This document shows, one piece after another, positions 18,810-27,880 of a stretch of 64,000 nucleotides of DNA. This DNA comes from Candidatus Viadribacter manganicus (GTDB lineage Bacteria > Pseudomonadota > Alphaproteobacteria > Caulobacterales > Aquidulcibacteraceae). Below the pieces are notes generated by a model that saw only the letters and a list, made by a program, of their open reading frames with translations, was not told where the DNA came from and searched no databases. The position numbers were made by a program, and so were the translations under genes. The DNA lies in contig NZ_CP013244.1 of NCBI RefSeq assembly GCF_001679665.1, positions 2,116,980 to 2,180,979 of the forward strand. Reading direction: 5' to 3'. The number at the start of each line of letters is the position of its first letter. Position 1 is the stretch's first letter.

Positions 18810-19558
18810 TGCAGCGCGCAGACGCCGCCGGCCATGTTGCGATAGGCCACGCGTGCGAAACCCGCCTCACGGATCATAGCCGCAAATGTTTCCTGATCCG
18901 GAAAGCGGCGGATGGATTCGACCAAATATCGGTAGGAATCCGCGTCATTCGCCAGCAATTTCCCCAGCGCCGGGATCGCGTTAAAAGAATAGAAATCATA
19001 AACCGGCTCGAGCCCGCCAATGGCGAGGCGCGAGAACTCCAGACAGAAGAACCGGCCGCCCGGCTTCACAACCCGTTTGGCCTCGCGCAGAACCGCCGGG
19101 ACATCGGTGCAGTTCCGGATCCCGAAGCTGATGATGTAGGCGTCGGCGACATGGTCATCGACTGGTAAATTCTCGGCGTCGCCTTCGTGCCAGTGCAGTC
19201 CATCTTCGCCGCGCGCGCGTCCAGCTTCCAGCATCTCGGTGTTGATGTCGATGACGTGGATTTCCGGCGGCTCCAACCCGCGCCGTTGCGCTGCGCCGTC
19301 GCCGAGCTTTTTGAGGCGCCGCGCGATGTCACCAGTGCCGCCGGCGACATCGAGGATGAGCTCGCCCGGTTGCGGGTTGAGCTTCGCTGCAACGGCGTCT
19401 TTCCAGAGCCGGTGCATGCCGCCCGTCATCGCGTCATTCATCAGATCGTATTTCGACGCGACCGAGGAGAACACCCCGCGCACCATGCCGGCCTTGTCGG
19501 CCTTCGGCACATCCTGGAACCCGAAGGATACGGTCTCGTCAGAACTCGATGTCGTCAT
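18791..19558 (-). CDS. ubiE: Demethylmenaquinone/2-polyprenyl-6-methoxy-1,4-benzoquinol methyltransferase
   Basis: A 255-residue SAM-dependent C-methyltransferase of the ubiquinone pathway. The N-terminus has the family motif [20 protein letters not shown], then the SAM site [13 protein letters not shown], and the C-terminal family motif [14 protein letters not shown]. The ending [17 protein letters not shown] is also standard. It is the first gene of the ubiE-ubiB-coaBC group and is divergent from mutM, with about 80 bases between their starts for both promoters. Confidence 0.97.
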   Translation of the reverse strand: MTTSSSDETVSFGFQDVPKADKAGMVRGVFSSVASKYDLMNDAMTGGMHRLWKDAVAAKLNPQPGELILDVAGGTGDIARRLKKLGDGAAQRRGLEPPEIHVIDINTEMLEAGRARGEDGLHWHEGDAENLPVDDHVADAYIISFGIRNCTDVPAVLREAKRVVKPGGRFFCLEFSRLAIGGLEPVYDFYSFNAIPALGKLLANDADSYRYLVESIRRFPDQETFAAMIREAGFARVAYRNMAGGVCALHWGWSI

Positions 19559-19639
19559 GGCCGGAGCATAGCGGCGGGGCCGGGGTGGGGCTATATCGGC
19601 CGGCGATGCTTTTGCCTTTGCTTTCCGACATTTCGCCGC

Positions 19640-20497
19640 ATGCCTGAGCTGCCTGAGGTTGAAACCGTGCGGCGCGGCTTGGCGCCGGCTCTGGTCGGGC
19701 GGCGCATCAAGCGCGCGCGCACCAAACGCCCGGATCTGCGGTTTCCGTTTCCGGCGCGTTTCGCGGCGCGATTAAGCGGACGGCGCGTCGATGCACTCGA
19801 GCGCCGCGCCAAATATCTGCTCGCGCATTTGGATGACGGCAATGTCTGGATCACGCACCTTGGCATGACGGGGCGGTGGACGATCCTCGGCGTCAAGCAA
19901 CAGCCCGGTGATTTCTACTACGCCGAACCGACAGACCCGGCGCACACGCATGTCGTGATCGACATGGAAGACGGCGCGAAGCTAGAGTTCAACGATCCGC
20001 GCCGCTTCGGTTACATGGATCTTATTCCAGAAGATGAGCTTGAGGCGCACCCGTTCTTCAAAGCGATGGGTCCAGAGCCGCTCGGCAATCATTTTCACGA
20101 GCCGTATCTGAAAAGCGCGCTGGCAAAAAAGAAGGCGCCAATCAAAGCCGCGTTACTGGATCAGCGTGTCGTTGCGGGGTTGGGCAACATCTACGTGGTC
20201 GAAGCTTTGCACCGGGCAGGGATCGCGCCGGTGAAGGCATCCGGCAGTATTTCGGCGCAGCGTTTGGATAAGCTTTTCCATGCCATCCGCGCTGTCTTGG
20301 AAGAAGCTATCGAGGCCGGTGGCTCAACGCTGAGCGACTATGCTGGCGTAGATGGCGCACAGGGCAGCTTTCAGCAGCGCTTCCGAGTTTACGACCGCGA
20401 AGGCGAAAAGTGCCCAATGAAAGATTGCGGCGGCGCGATCAAGCGCGCTGTGCACAGCGGGCGGAGCACCTTCTGGTGCCCCAAGTGCCAGCGTTAG
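19640..20497 (+). CDS. mutM: Formamidopyrimidine-DNA glycosylase
   Basis: A 285-residue Fpg/MutM that removes 8-oxoguanine and formamidopyrimidines and nicks the site. The start [14 protein letters not shown] supplies the catalytic Pro2 and Glu3. The helix-two-turn-helix region ([20 protein letters not shown]) and a C-terminal zinc finger (CPMKDC and CPKC, followed by QR) are complete. The frame is open further upstream but the catalytic Pro must be residue 2. It is convergent, with a 4-base overlap, to a small LprI-like gene. Confidence 0.97.
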   Translation: MPELPEVETVRRGLAPALVGRRIKRARTKRPDLRFPFPARFAARLSGRRVDALERRAKYLLAHLDDGNVWITHLGMTGRWTILGVKQQPGDFYYAEPTDPAHTHVVIDMEDGAKLEFNDPRRFGYMDLIPEDELEAHPFFKAMGPEPLGNHFHEPYLKSALAKKKAPIKAALLDQRVVAGLGNIYVVEALHRAGIAPVKASGSISAQRLDKLFHAIRAVLEEAIEAGGSTLSDYAGVDGAQGSFQQRFRVYDREGEKCPMKDCGGAIKRAVHSGRSTFWCPKCQR

Positions 20498-20970
20498 TCT
20501 TCTGAATATCGATTGATCAAGTACAACGTGTGTTCTGCAATGGCGTCGCGTACGCATTGCGCGGCGACGATGCGAGACAACGAGCCGCCTTCGTAGATTG
20601 AGGCTTCATACGCGCAGCGCGCGTCCGTCCACCGCCGATGCTGGGAGAGCGCATCGGCGAGCAACATACGCTGCGAGGGAGATTCGTTCGCGCGCAACGT
20701 TGCAATCACGGTCGCGCGGACATCTTCCCATTGTAGCCGTTCTGCGTCGACGCATTGGATCGTGCCGATCGTGGTGTCACCGTTCGGCGTGGTTTCGATG
20801 CACTCGGCTGCAAAACCGCTGATGCAGGCCGTCTGCGCCGCATCGCTGTCGCCTGCGAGCGTGAGGCAATTTGCGATGGGACTTAGAGGCGTGGTCGCGG
20901 AGGCGGCGGAGAAAGGTGTTGTGACCGCGGTGAGTGCGGCGAAGACGAAGAGAAAGGCTAAAGTGCGCAT
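20494..20970 (-). CDS. LprI/DUF1311-like secreted protein
   Basis: A 158-residue secreted protein starting MRTLAFLFVFAALTAVTTPF at 20970. The C-terminal part, with SQHRRWTDARCAYEASIYEG and GGSLSRIVAAQCV, matches the LprI-type pattern (Trp, paired Cys, GGS loop) of PF07007, named after a mycobacterial lysozyme inhibitor. The N-terminal part has extra Cys residues. Lysozyme inhibition is possible but untested for this branch. The window has a second LprI-like protein at 47485. Confidence 0.7.
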   Translation of the reverse strand: MRTLAFLFVFAALTAVTTPFSAASATTPLSPIANCLTLAGDSDAAQTACISGFAAECIETTPNGDTTIGTIQCVDAERLQWEDVRATVIATLRANESPSQRMLLADALSQHRRWTDARCAYEASIYEGGSLSRIVAAQCVRDAIAEHTLYLINRYSED

Positions 20971-21011
20971 GACGTCTCCCGGTACGTCGCGATCAGAGCT
21001 AAACTGCGGCA

Positions 21012-21398
21012 ATGAGTCGAGCCGTGTTTCTCATCGCCACGATCTTCTGCGCCGCGCCAGCGTTCGCGCAGACGGCCTATTTCGCGGCGATCCCGGATCT
21101 GCCCATCGCGACAGGTCTGGCTGAGAGCGAAAACCAGCAGACATCATTCGCGACCTCCGATGATGCTGGCTTGGTTATGGCGACGGCGCATGGCGCACCA
21201 ATGCCGGACCAGGTGCGGGCCTTCTACACCGAAAGCCTTTCCGCTCTCGGCTGGGCCTATGAACCGGCGCAGGGGAGCGAAGATCTGACATTCCTGCGGG
21301 GGCGCGAGCGGTTGGTTTTGAACATCGCGCCGCACGACGGCGGAACCCAACTCCGCGTGCGGCTAATCGTGCGTCCGGCGTCGATGAACGCGGATTGA
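21012..21398 (+). CDS. Small secreted protein of unknown function
   Basis: A 128-residue protein with a signal peptide ending in AFAQ. The mature part of about 108 residues has the look of a compact alpha-beta domain: PMPDQVRAFYTESLSALGWA followed by DLTFLRGRERLVLNIAPHDG and VRLIVRP. This pattern (helix with Tyr, a Gly-Trp turn, then strands) is shared by many short periplasmic proteins of alphaproteobacteria. I cannot name a family. It lies 33 bases upstream of the enoyl-CoA hydratase gene on the same strand, so co-transcription is likely. Confidence 0.7.
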   Translation: MSRAVFLIATIFCAAPAFAQTAYFAAIPDLPIATGLAESENQQTSFATSDDAGLVMATAHGAPMPDQVRAFYTESLSALGWAYEPAQGSEDLTFLRGRERLVLNIAPHDGGTQLRVRLIVRPASMNAD

Positions 21399-21431
21399 TT
21401 TTCGCCGCTCCACGGCGCAATCAAAGCGCCC

Positions 21432-22205
21432 ATGACCTACGAGAACATTCTTGTCGAAACCGATGGCGGCGTTGGCGTCATTCGTCTCAATCGCCCAAAG
21501 GCGCTGAATGCACTGAACGATGCGCTGATTGGCGAAGTGAGTGCTGCGCTCGACGCGTTCGAGGCGGATGCGAGCATTGGCTGTATCGTCATCACCGGCT
21601 CTGAGAAGGCGTTCGCCGCGGGCGCCGATATCAAACAAATGTCGGCAGGTCAGTTCAGCGATTTCTATGCGCGTGATCCGTTCTCCAATCTTGAGCGCGT
21701 GCCGCGCACCCGCAAACCGTTGATCGCCGCTGTTGCGGGATATGCGCTCGGCGGCGGCTGCGAGCTCGCCATGATGTGCGATTTCATCATCGCCGCTGAC
21801 ACAGCGAAGTTCGGCCAGCCTGAGATCACGCTTGGCGTCATGCCGGCTTGGGGCGGCTCACAGCGGCTAACGCGCTCCGTCGGCAAGGCCAAGGCGATGG
21901 ATCTTTGCCTCACCGGTCGGATGATGGATGCCGCCGAAGCTGAGCGCTGCGGCCTGGTCGCCCGCATCGTGCCTGCCGAAAAGTTGATGGAAGAGACGCT
22001 GGCTGCGGCAAAAAAGATCGCAGGCTTTGGCGCGCTCTCGACGATCGCCAACAAGGAAGCGGTAAACGCCGCCTTCGAGACCCCCTTGAACGAGGGACTG
22101 CGCCTCGAACGGCGGCTGTTTTACAGCCTTTTTGCCACTGAGGATCAGAAGGAAGGCATGGCCGCCTTCATTGCAAAGCGGCCCCCCGAATTTAAGGACC
22201 GCTGA
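21432..22205 (+). CDS. Enoyl-CoA hydratase
   Basis: A 257-residue crotonase-family enzyme that adds water to trans-2-enoyl-CoA in fatty-acid beta-oxidation. Conserved parts include [15 protein letters not shown], the oxyanion segment [26 protein letters not shown] and the catalytic Glu region [20 protein letters not shown]. Length and both Glu positions fit short-chain enoyl-CoA hydratase (EchA/PaaF-like). It precedes rpsT, a neighbour relation common in alphaproteobacteria. Confidence 0.95.
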   Translation: MTYENILVETDGGVGVIRLNRPKALNALNDALIGEVSAALDAFEADASIGCIVITGSEKAFAAGADIKQMSAGQFSDFYARDPFSNLERVPRTRKPLIAAVAGYALGGGCELAMMCDFIIAADTAKFGQPEITLGVMPAWGGSQRLTRSVGKAKAMDLCLTGRMMDAAEAERCGLVARIVPAEKLMEETLAAAKKIAGFGALSTIANKEAVNAAFETPLNEGLRLERRLFYSLFATEDQKEGMAAFIAKRPPEFKDR

Positions 22206-22209
22206 GCAT

Positions 22210-22238
22210 TTGACGGCTGCTCACAGCGAGGCTATAGC
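22210..22238 (+). promoter_or_regulatory. Promoter of rpsT
   Basis: TTGACG (22210-22215) and TATAGC (22233-22238) are separated by exactly 17 bases, a close match to the alphaproteobacterial housekeeping promoter. It lies just after the enoyl-CoA hydratase stop and would give a leader of roughly 38 bases before the rpsT ATG at 22283. Confidence 0.65.
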
Positions 22239-22282
22239 CCCGCGCTTCGCGTCCGAAACTAAGATCTGGAAATACTGAAACC

Positions 22283-22561
22283 ATGGCGAATACGAAGTCC
22301 GCAAAGAAAGCGACCCGCGTGATTGCCCGCCGTACGGCGGTCAACAAGGCGCGCCGCACCCGGATGCGTTCGTCTTGGCGTTCAGTTGAAGAAGCGATTG
22401 CCTCGGGCGACGCGAAGGCTGCTCAAGAAGCCCTCCGCTCCGCCGAGTCCGCGACCATGAAGGCCGCCGGTAAAGGCGTTGTTCACAAGAATCTGGCGAG
22501 CCGGAAAGTTTCTCGACTTTCCAAGCGCATCGCGACCCTTTCGGGTTCGAAGAAGGCCTAA
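22283..22561 (+). CDS. rpsT: 30S ribosomal protein S20
   Basis: A 92-residue, Lys/Arg-rich protein with the S20 pattern: [20 protein letters not shown] at the start, then [11 protein letters not shown] and the C-terminal [19 protein letters not shown]. It binds 16S rRNA early in small-subunit assembly. The position directly upstream of dnaA is the standard order in alphaproteobacteria. Its own promoter is visible just upstream. Confidence 0.98.
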   Translation: MANTKSAKKATRVIARRTAVNKARRTRMRSSWRSVEEAIASGDAKAAQEALRSAESATMKAAGKGVVHKNLASRKVSRLSKRIATLSGSKKA

Positions 22562-22950
22562 TCGGCCGCCGCGACCGTATTTTTTCTGTCGCCAAACTCT
22601 CACGAATCTTCATAGTTCGAGTCCGCAACAGCTTGCGGATAAGCGGTGAGTATTTGTCCGGTTCCGGACTGCTCTACCGTTCGATATATCCTTAAAAACA
22701 TATTGGAATTCATGTGCTTAACCGCACATCATTTCGATGTGGAAAATGGCTAAAACGTAAAGAAACTGTTATTGACGGCGCCTGTGGAAGGGCGCAAATT
22801 TCGCTGGTCAGGCGAGCGCGGCTCGCCCGTTCGACAGTCCCTGTGACGCCGGTGCGCAAGCATCGGGCCGAAAAAGACATTCGGCTCGAACGGGAGAGGT
22901 GTGCCCGCCTAGGGGCGGCTAAAAACAGAAACGTTCTAAGCGGGGGCTGC
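22562..22950 (+). promoter_or_regulatory. rpsT-dnaA intergenic region with GANTC and DnaA-box-like sites
   Basis: This 389-base stretch has no credible gene. It holds two CcrM-type GANTC sites 15 bases apart (GAATC 22604-22608, GAGTC 22619-22623), a DnaA-box-like TGCGGATAA (22634-22642, reverse complement TTATCCGCA) and another, TGTGGAAAA (22738-22746, reverse complement TTTTCCACA). An AT-rich patch lies at about 22683-22735. In Caulobacter, dnaA transcription depends on GANTC methylation state, so cell-cycle and autoregulatory control of dnaA is likely. Two boxes are too few to call a replication origin. A T6 run at 22580-22585 follows rpsT, but I see no strong stem before it. Confidence 0.5.
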
Positions 22951-24342
22951 ATGGAACAGGGCGAAGAAGCCCGCCGGGATACGGCGGGTGTCGGGGCGGC
23001 GCGTGCATTCGAGCTGGTTCAAAAGGAATTGGTCAGCGAGTACGGCGCTGACTTCTACGGTTCGTACATCAGTCCACTTCGGTTGGTGGCGGAATTGAAT
23101 GGCGTCCTGCTCTTTCGGGCTGGGTCGCGGATCGCAAAAGAGCGTTTGAACCAACAGGTTGTGGACCGTCTCGGTGCGCGCATGCGCGCCTACGAGCCGC
23201 GCGTCCAGAAGATCCAAATTCTCCTAGAACACGAAATACCTGCTGATGTCCGCGCGCTCGCGGACGCGCGCATCGAAGAAGCCCGCCAGGCGGACCCCGA
23301 ACCGGCGCGTCCGCTCGAACTCACCTTCGAGACCTTCGCCGATGGCCCGAGCAATTTTCATGCATATACCGTCGCACAGATGATCGGCGCCGGCGTTGGC
23401 GTGACGTTCCCTGTGTGGTTGGTCCATTCGCCGCCGGGTTGCGGCAAGACGCACCTTCTCAACGCCGCCGCGCACGAAGCCATCGCGCGTGGCCGCAAGG
23501 TCCTCTTCATGACGGGCCAAGAATTTCTCGAGTGCTTTCAATCGGCGCTGCACAAGAAGCGCGACTCATCGTCGTTCAAAGAGATGGTCCGCGCGCCGGA
23601 CCTTCTCATCATCGACGACTTCCATCGCATCTGCGGCAAGCGCGCGACGCAAGAAGAAGCGTTCGACACGATTAACGAACTTACACGTCGCGGTGGTCAG
23701 ATTGCGCTTGCAGCCAATCATGGTCCTGATGGATTGGAAGGACTCGACGATGCGTTGAAGGCAAAGCTCAAGGGCGCTGCTGTTAGCGAGATTGCTGAGC
23801 CGGATGCGCCGCTGCGCCGTAAAATTCTTGATGCCCGTGTCGCGCACCACGCGCGCGCGAATTCGGGTTTCAGTGTTGCACCGGAAGCGCTCGACATGAT
23901 CGCTGATCGCATGCACGTTACTGGCCGTGAACTCGATGGCGCGGTCTGCCAACTTCTCATCGAATGGAAGATCTCGGGAGGGATTACTGTGACGCTAGAA
24001 GCCGCTGCGAATGCTCTGCAAAGCAAACTGGCCGAAGGTGCGGAGCGCCGCATCACCGTGCAGTTGGTGCAGAAAGTTGTCGCGCGTCACTACAATATGA
24101 GCGTGCAGCAATTGCTGGAACGTACGCGCCGTCATTCGATCGCGCGTCCGCGTCAGGTAGCGATGTACCTCGCCTGTAAGATGACGCACGCCTCGCTGCC
24201 GGATATCGGCCAGCGCTTCGGTGGTTTTGACCACACGACAATCATGTATGCGCGCGATCGTATCGCCGCGCTCTCCGAAACCGATCCGAACCTGAAGGCG
24301 GAACTCGAAGGTATCGCGCGCGCCGTCCGCCGCGAGCCCTAA
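22951..24342 (+). CDS. dnaA: Chromosomal replication initiator DnaA (atypical AAA+ core)
   Basis: A 463-residue DnaA starting at ATG 22951. Domain I is recognisable (AFELVQKELVSEYGADFY), and domain IV is strongly conserved: RTRRHSIARPRQVAMYLA from residue 391, then SLPDIGQRFGGFDHTTIMYA, which binds DnaA boxes. The AAA+ module is intact in Walker A (PPGCGKTHL, residues 161-169) and Walker B (LLIIDDFHR, 218-226), and the sensor 2 Arg326 is present. But sensor 1 reads ALAANHGPDG instead of the usual SADR form, and the box VII arginine finger (Arg285 in E. coli, SRFGWGL) aligns without gaps to Lys272 in AKLKGAA. Still, gene order and domain IV make this the chromosomal dnaA. Confidence 0.93.
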   Translation: MEQGEEARRDTAGVGAARAFELVQKELVSEYGADFYGSYISPLRLVAELNGVLLFRAGSRIAKERLNQQVVDRLGARMRAYEPRVQKIQILLEHEIPADVRALADARIEEARQADPEPARPLELTFETFADGPSNFHAYTVAQMIGAGVGVTFPVWLVHSPPGCGKTHLLNAAAHEAIARGRKVLFMTGQEFLECFQSALHKKRDSSSFKEMVRAPDLLIIDDFHRICGKRATQEEAFDTINELTRRGGQIALAANHGPDGLEGLDDALKAKLKGAAVSEIAEPDAPLRRKILDARVAHHARANSGFSVAPEALDMIADRMHVTGRELDGAVCQLLIEWKISGGITVTLEAAANALQSKLAEGAERRITVQLVQKVVARHYNMSVQQLLERTRRHSIARPRQVAMYLACKMTHASLPDIGQRFGGFDHTTIMYARDRIAALSETDPNLKAELEGIARAVRREP

Positions 24343-24420
24343 ACCTGGGTGCCCCTTGGCCGCGCGCCCGCTAAGTCTTGCAATTGGGGCTTGGGGTTCG
24401 CGCGGCTTCTGCTAATTTCG

Positions 24421-24466
24421 CACCCCCTGCGGTAGCCGACTCAGGCTCCCACAGGGGGTGTTTTTA
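24421..24466 (+). terminator. Rho-independent terminator after dnaA
   Basis: CACCCCCTG (24421-24429) pairs with CAGGGGGTG (24452-24460), with an inner AGCC/GGCT pairing in the loop, followed directly by TTTTT (24461-24465). This is a textbook terminator and separates dnaA from dnaN transcription. Confidence 0.9.
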
Positions 24467-24508
24467 TGTGTCCCTGCTGGAGCGGCATAAGGGACGAGGG
24501 GTCAAGGA

Positions 24509-25624
24509 ATGCGGCTGACGATCGAGCGCTCGGCGCTCCTAAAGGCACTCAATCACGTGCAAAGCGTCGTCGAACGCCGCAACACGATTCCAATCCTTTC
24601 CAACGTCTTGCTGTCCGCCCAGGGCGACAGTCTGAAGCTCACGGCCACGGATCTCGATATCGAGATTTCCGAAAGCGCTTCCGCCGAAGTTGAGCGCGGC
24701 GGTCAGACGACCGCACCCGCCAACTACCTCTATGACTTCGTCCGCAAGCTGCCGGACGGTTCGGCGGTGAAGCTCGAAGTGAACGGCGACGATCCGCGTC
24801 TCTTCATCCAGGCTGGCAAGTCCCGCCTGCATCTGCCGGTGCTCCCGGCCGGCGATTTCCCGTCGATGCCGTCAGATGGCTTCGAGACCCGCTTTGAGAT
24901 CGAACCGACCGAGCTCGGTCGCCTGATCGATAAGACGCGCTTTGCCATCTCCACGGAAGAGACGCGCTATTATCTCAACGGCATTTTCTTTCACACAGTC
25001 GATGCCGATGGTCCTAAGCTTCGTGCTGTCGCGACGGACGGTCATCGGCTTGCGCTCGCTGATTACGGCGCACCAAAGGGCTCACAAGGCATGCCGGGCG
25101 TCATCGTCCCGCGAAAGACAATTGGCGAACTGAAGCGTTTGCTCGATGATGCCTCTGATCTGGTTGAGATCGCTGTCTCGCCGCAGAAAATTCGCTTCGC
25201 ACTCGGTGACGCGGTGCTGACTTCGAAACTGATCGACGGTTCGTTCCCGGAATATGCGCGCGTCATTCCGAAGAACAATTCCAAGAAGCTCAAAATTCCG
25301 AACAAGGCTTTCGCTGAAGCGGTTGATCGTGTCGCGACCGTTTCGGCGGAACGCTCGCGTTCGGTGCGCCTGGCGCTCGATAAGGACAAGATCACGCTCA
25401 CCGTCAACAACCCCGACGCTGGCGTCGCCACCGAAGATCTCGCCGCCGATTACGGCGATGACGCGCTCGAAATCGGCTTCAACGCCAAGTATCTGCTCGA
25501 TGTCGCGCAGCAGATTGAAGGTGAGAGCGCGGTTTTCGAATTGGCCGATTCCGGTTCGCCGACGCTCGTGCGTGACGAAGCCGACGATGCGGCGATTTAC
25601 GTGCTGATGCCGCTCAGAGTGTAA
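24509..25624 (+). CDS. dnaN: DNA polymerase III beta sliding clamp
   Basis: A 371-residue beta clamp, which forms the dimeric ring that holds polymerase III on DNA. Start MRLTIERSALLKALNHVQ, the motif VVERRNTIPILSNVLL, RYYLNGIFFH, VATDGHRLA and the C-terminal end DAAIYVLMPLRV (the hydrophobic partner-binding pocket region) are all canonical, as is the length. The gene overlaps recF by one base (TAATG), giving coupled translation. A terminator upstream shows it does not depend on read-through from dnaA. Confidence 0.98.
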   Translation: MRLTIERSALLKALNHVQSVVERRNTIPILSNVLLSAQGDSLKLTATDLDIEISESASAEVERGGQTTAPANYLYDFVRKLPDGSAVKLEVNGDDPRLFIQAGKSRLHLPVLPAGDFPSMPSDGFETRFEIEPTELGRLIDKTRFAISTEETRYYLNGIFFHTVDADGPKLRAVATDGHRLALADYGAPKGSQGMPGVIVPRKTIGELKRLLDDASDLVEIAVSPQKIRFALGDAVLTSKLIDGSFPEYARVIPKNNSKKLKIPNKAFAEAVDRVATVSAERSRSVRLALDKDKITLTVNNPDAGVATEDLAADYGDDALEIGFNAKYLLDVAQQIEGESAVFELADSGSPTLVRDEADDAAIYVLMPLRV

Positions 25625-26769
25625 TGCACTCACTTCACGTCTCGCGGCTCACGCTTACGGACTTCCGCAATCACGCCGCGCTTGATCTTGAGCTCGACGC
25701 TCGACCCGTGTGCCTGTTCGGCGCGAACGGCGCCGGCAAGACCAATATCTTAGAAGCGCTGACCATGCTAGCGCCTGGCCGCGGCCTACGGAGCGCCTCG
25801 CTGACCGATGTCGCGCGCGCAGGCGAGAGCGATGAATTCCGTGCGCAGCCCTGGGCTGTGTCGGCGCGCGTTATGAACGATGACTACGCGACCATCATCG
25901 GCGCCGGCGCGGAGCGCACGCTTGAAGGTGGTGTAAAGCGCGTCACCCGCCGTGATGGTCAGCCGGCCACTGCATCCGACCTAGCTGAGGCTGCGCGTAT
26001 GACTTGGCTTACACCAGCCATGGATCGCCTCTGGTCAGGCGCCGCAGGGGATCGGCGCCGTTTCTTCGATCGCTTGACGCTCGCGCGCGCCGCACAGCAC
26101 GGCGCGGCCGCGGCGGCCTACGAACGTGCGATGCGCGAGCGCCAGCGTCTGCTCGCCGATCGCATGTTCGACGATGCCTGGCTTGGTGGCCTGGAGCGGG
26201 AAATGTCGGCGCACGGCGCCGCCATCGCAGCGGCCCGCGTTGAGACGCTGCATCGCCTTCAGGAAGCGATCGATACACGTCCCGACGGCGCGTTTCCGAA
26301 AGCCATCCTCGCGCTTGAAGGATTGCTCGAAGCCCGATTTGAGAACGGCTCGAAGAGCGCCGACGTGGAAGAGGATTTCGCCGAGCTGTTGCGTGACGTT
26401 CGTGGCCGCGACGCCGGCGCCGGGCGCGCGCTCGATGGTCCGCACCGCAGCGATCTGAAGGCGCGTCATGCCGCCAAGAACATGGACGCCGATCAGTGCT
26501 CAACCGGCGAGCAGAAGGCGTTGCTGGTGGGCTTGACGCTAGCTCAGGCGCGGGCGCTCGCGGGCGATCCGGGAGCAGGGCCGTCTCTCATCCTTATCGA
26601 TGAGGCTGCCGCTCACCTTGATTCAGTACGCCGCGCTGCCTTGTTCGACGAATTGCTCGCGAACGAAGGCCAGGCCTGGCTTACCGGCACGGATCAGAAC
26701 TTGTTCGAAGCCTTCGGCGCTCGTACGCAAATGTTCGAAGTGCGCGACGGCCAAGTCTATCGCGCTTAA
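25624..26769 (+). CDS. recF: DNA replication and repair protein RecF
   Basis: A 381-residue SMC-like ATPase of the RecFOR pathway that helps load RecA at gaps. The start [20 protein letters not shown], Walker [17 protein letters not shown], the signature region [17 protein letters not shown], and Walker [14 protein letters not shown] are present in order. It is translated from the ATG that overlaps the dnaN stop codon. In most relatives gyrB follows directly, but here a 3.9-kb accessory segment intervenes. The 3' end overlaps the sensor-kinase remnant on the other strand by 4 bases. Confidence 0.97.
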   Translation: MHSLHVSRLTLTDFRNHAALDLELDARPVCLFGANGAGKTNILEALTMLAPGRGLRSASLTDVARAGESDEFRAQPWAVSARVMNDDYATIIGAGAERTLEGGVKRVTRRDGQPATASDLAEAARMTWLTPAMDRLWSGAAGDRRRFFDRLTLARAAQHGAAAAAYERAMRERQRLLADRMFDDAWLGGLEREMSAHGAAIAAARVETLHRLQEAIDTRPDGAFPKAILALEGLLEARFENGSKSADVEEDFAELLRDVRGRDAGAGRALDGPHRSDLKARHAAKNMDADQCSTGEQKALLVGLTLAQARALAGDPGAGPSLILIDEAAAHLDSVRRAALFDELLANEGQAWLTGTDQNLFEAFGARTQMFEVRDGQVYRA

Positions 26770-27770
26770 GCCGCAACGCGTAGCGGAGCATTTAGCTCAG
26801 CAGGAACGACAAACGTAAACGTCGAGCCTTTGCCTGGCGCGCTTTTGACGGTCACGTCACCGCCCATCAAGCGCACAAAACGCTGTGTGATGGTGAGGCC
26901 GAGGCCGGTGCCGCCAAGCCGGCGCGTGACCGTGGCGTCGGCCTGTGAGAACGCGTGGAAGAGACGCGAGATCTGCTCCGGTGTCATGCCAACACCGGTA
27001 TCGACTACATCAAAGACCAACCAATCGCGACTGCTGTGTGATTTGCGGCGTGCATACAACACCACTTCGCCATCGGGCTGAACCTTACCGCGTTGGACAC
27101 AAGGTTCAGCAAGCACTGCTTGATCTTGAACGCGTCAGAAACGCCGCCGCCAAGCACGCGGCACGACCGCGCGCAATTTCACGCCGCCGCTGCGCGCCGC
27201 AGGCATTAAGGTACCGAGAATGTCGCGAACAGTGTACGCCGCAGGCGGCGATGGCGCGGTAACGGCTGGTGATTGTGAAGAACGCTGCGAAGGCAAATGA
27301 GGCCAGCACAAGCGCCAGGAAAACCGAGCCGCCGATGAGCTCCCCGTTCCATTGTCGCAGCGCCGCAGCAAGGAGCCCGATCATGCCGAGATAATGCATG
27401 GCGATGATCCCGCCGCCGGAGAGCACGCCGGCCAAGATTCTGCTGCGAAGCGTGCTCGCCCGGTGCGACAGCCAAGACGCAGTCGTCTGCGCGGCAAAGG
27501 AAATTGCCAGCGACCCCAACAATGGCAGCAGCGCGAAGCCGAGCGGCAGGCCGACGTCGTAGGCCGTCATGGCGACAAAGTGGGTTGCCCAGACGCCGAG
27601 CCCGGCCGTCAGGCCGCCATCGACCAAAGGTTTCCAATGTTTTCACGCCGCGCCTGAGCGCGTTTCAGCATTCAGAACGCGGAAACATTTGTGACAGCGC
27701 AAATCAAAGCGGCCATCACCAAGAGCCAAAGATTGTGCTCTTCTGTAATGCTGGAAATGACGCGCAGCAT
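26766..27770 (-). pseudogene. Decayed MHYT-domain sensor histidine kinase
   Basis: Reading leftwards from ATG 27770, one can follow MLRVISSITEEHNLWLLVMA, then an in-frame TGA at about 27671, then after a frame change WATHFVAMTAYDVG and IAMHYLGMIGLLAA, the signature of MHYT membrane sensor domains. A further frame gives RDILGTLMPAARSGGVKL and [15 protein letters not shown], the region just before a kinase ATPase domain, and a last frame carries [23 protein letters not shown] and [14 protein letters not shown] to the natural end. The phosphoacceptor (HisKA) part is absent. At least one stop, several frameshifts and an internal deletion show this is dead. Confidence 0.88.
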
Positions 27771-27836
27771 GAACGACTCGAACCTGAACGGCGCCATGTG
27801 CGTTAGGGCACGCGTTGCCCTGAAATCGGCTCAACC

Positions 27837-27853
27837 GCGCCACCCCGTGGCGC
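27837..27853. other. GC-rich perfect hairpin upstream of the P450 gene
   Basis: GCGCCAC and GTGGCGC form a perfect 7-bp inverted repeat around CCC, 27 bases before the P450 GTG start. There is no T-run after it, so it is not an ordinary terminator. It could be a leader hairpin or a protein-binding site; it may also be chance in GC-rich DNA. Confidence 0.3.
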
Positions 27854-27880
27854 CGCTAGGGAAATTCAAAAATCGGAGCG

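Noticed and set aside
22562..22950. Replication origin in the rpsT-dnaA gap
   Set aside because: Only two imperfect DnaA boxes and a short AT-rich patch; in related bacteria the origin is near hemE, not dnaA.
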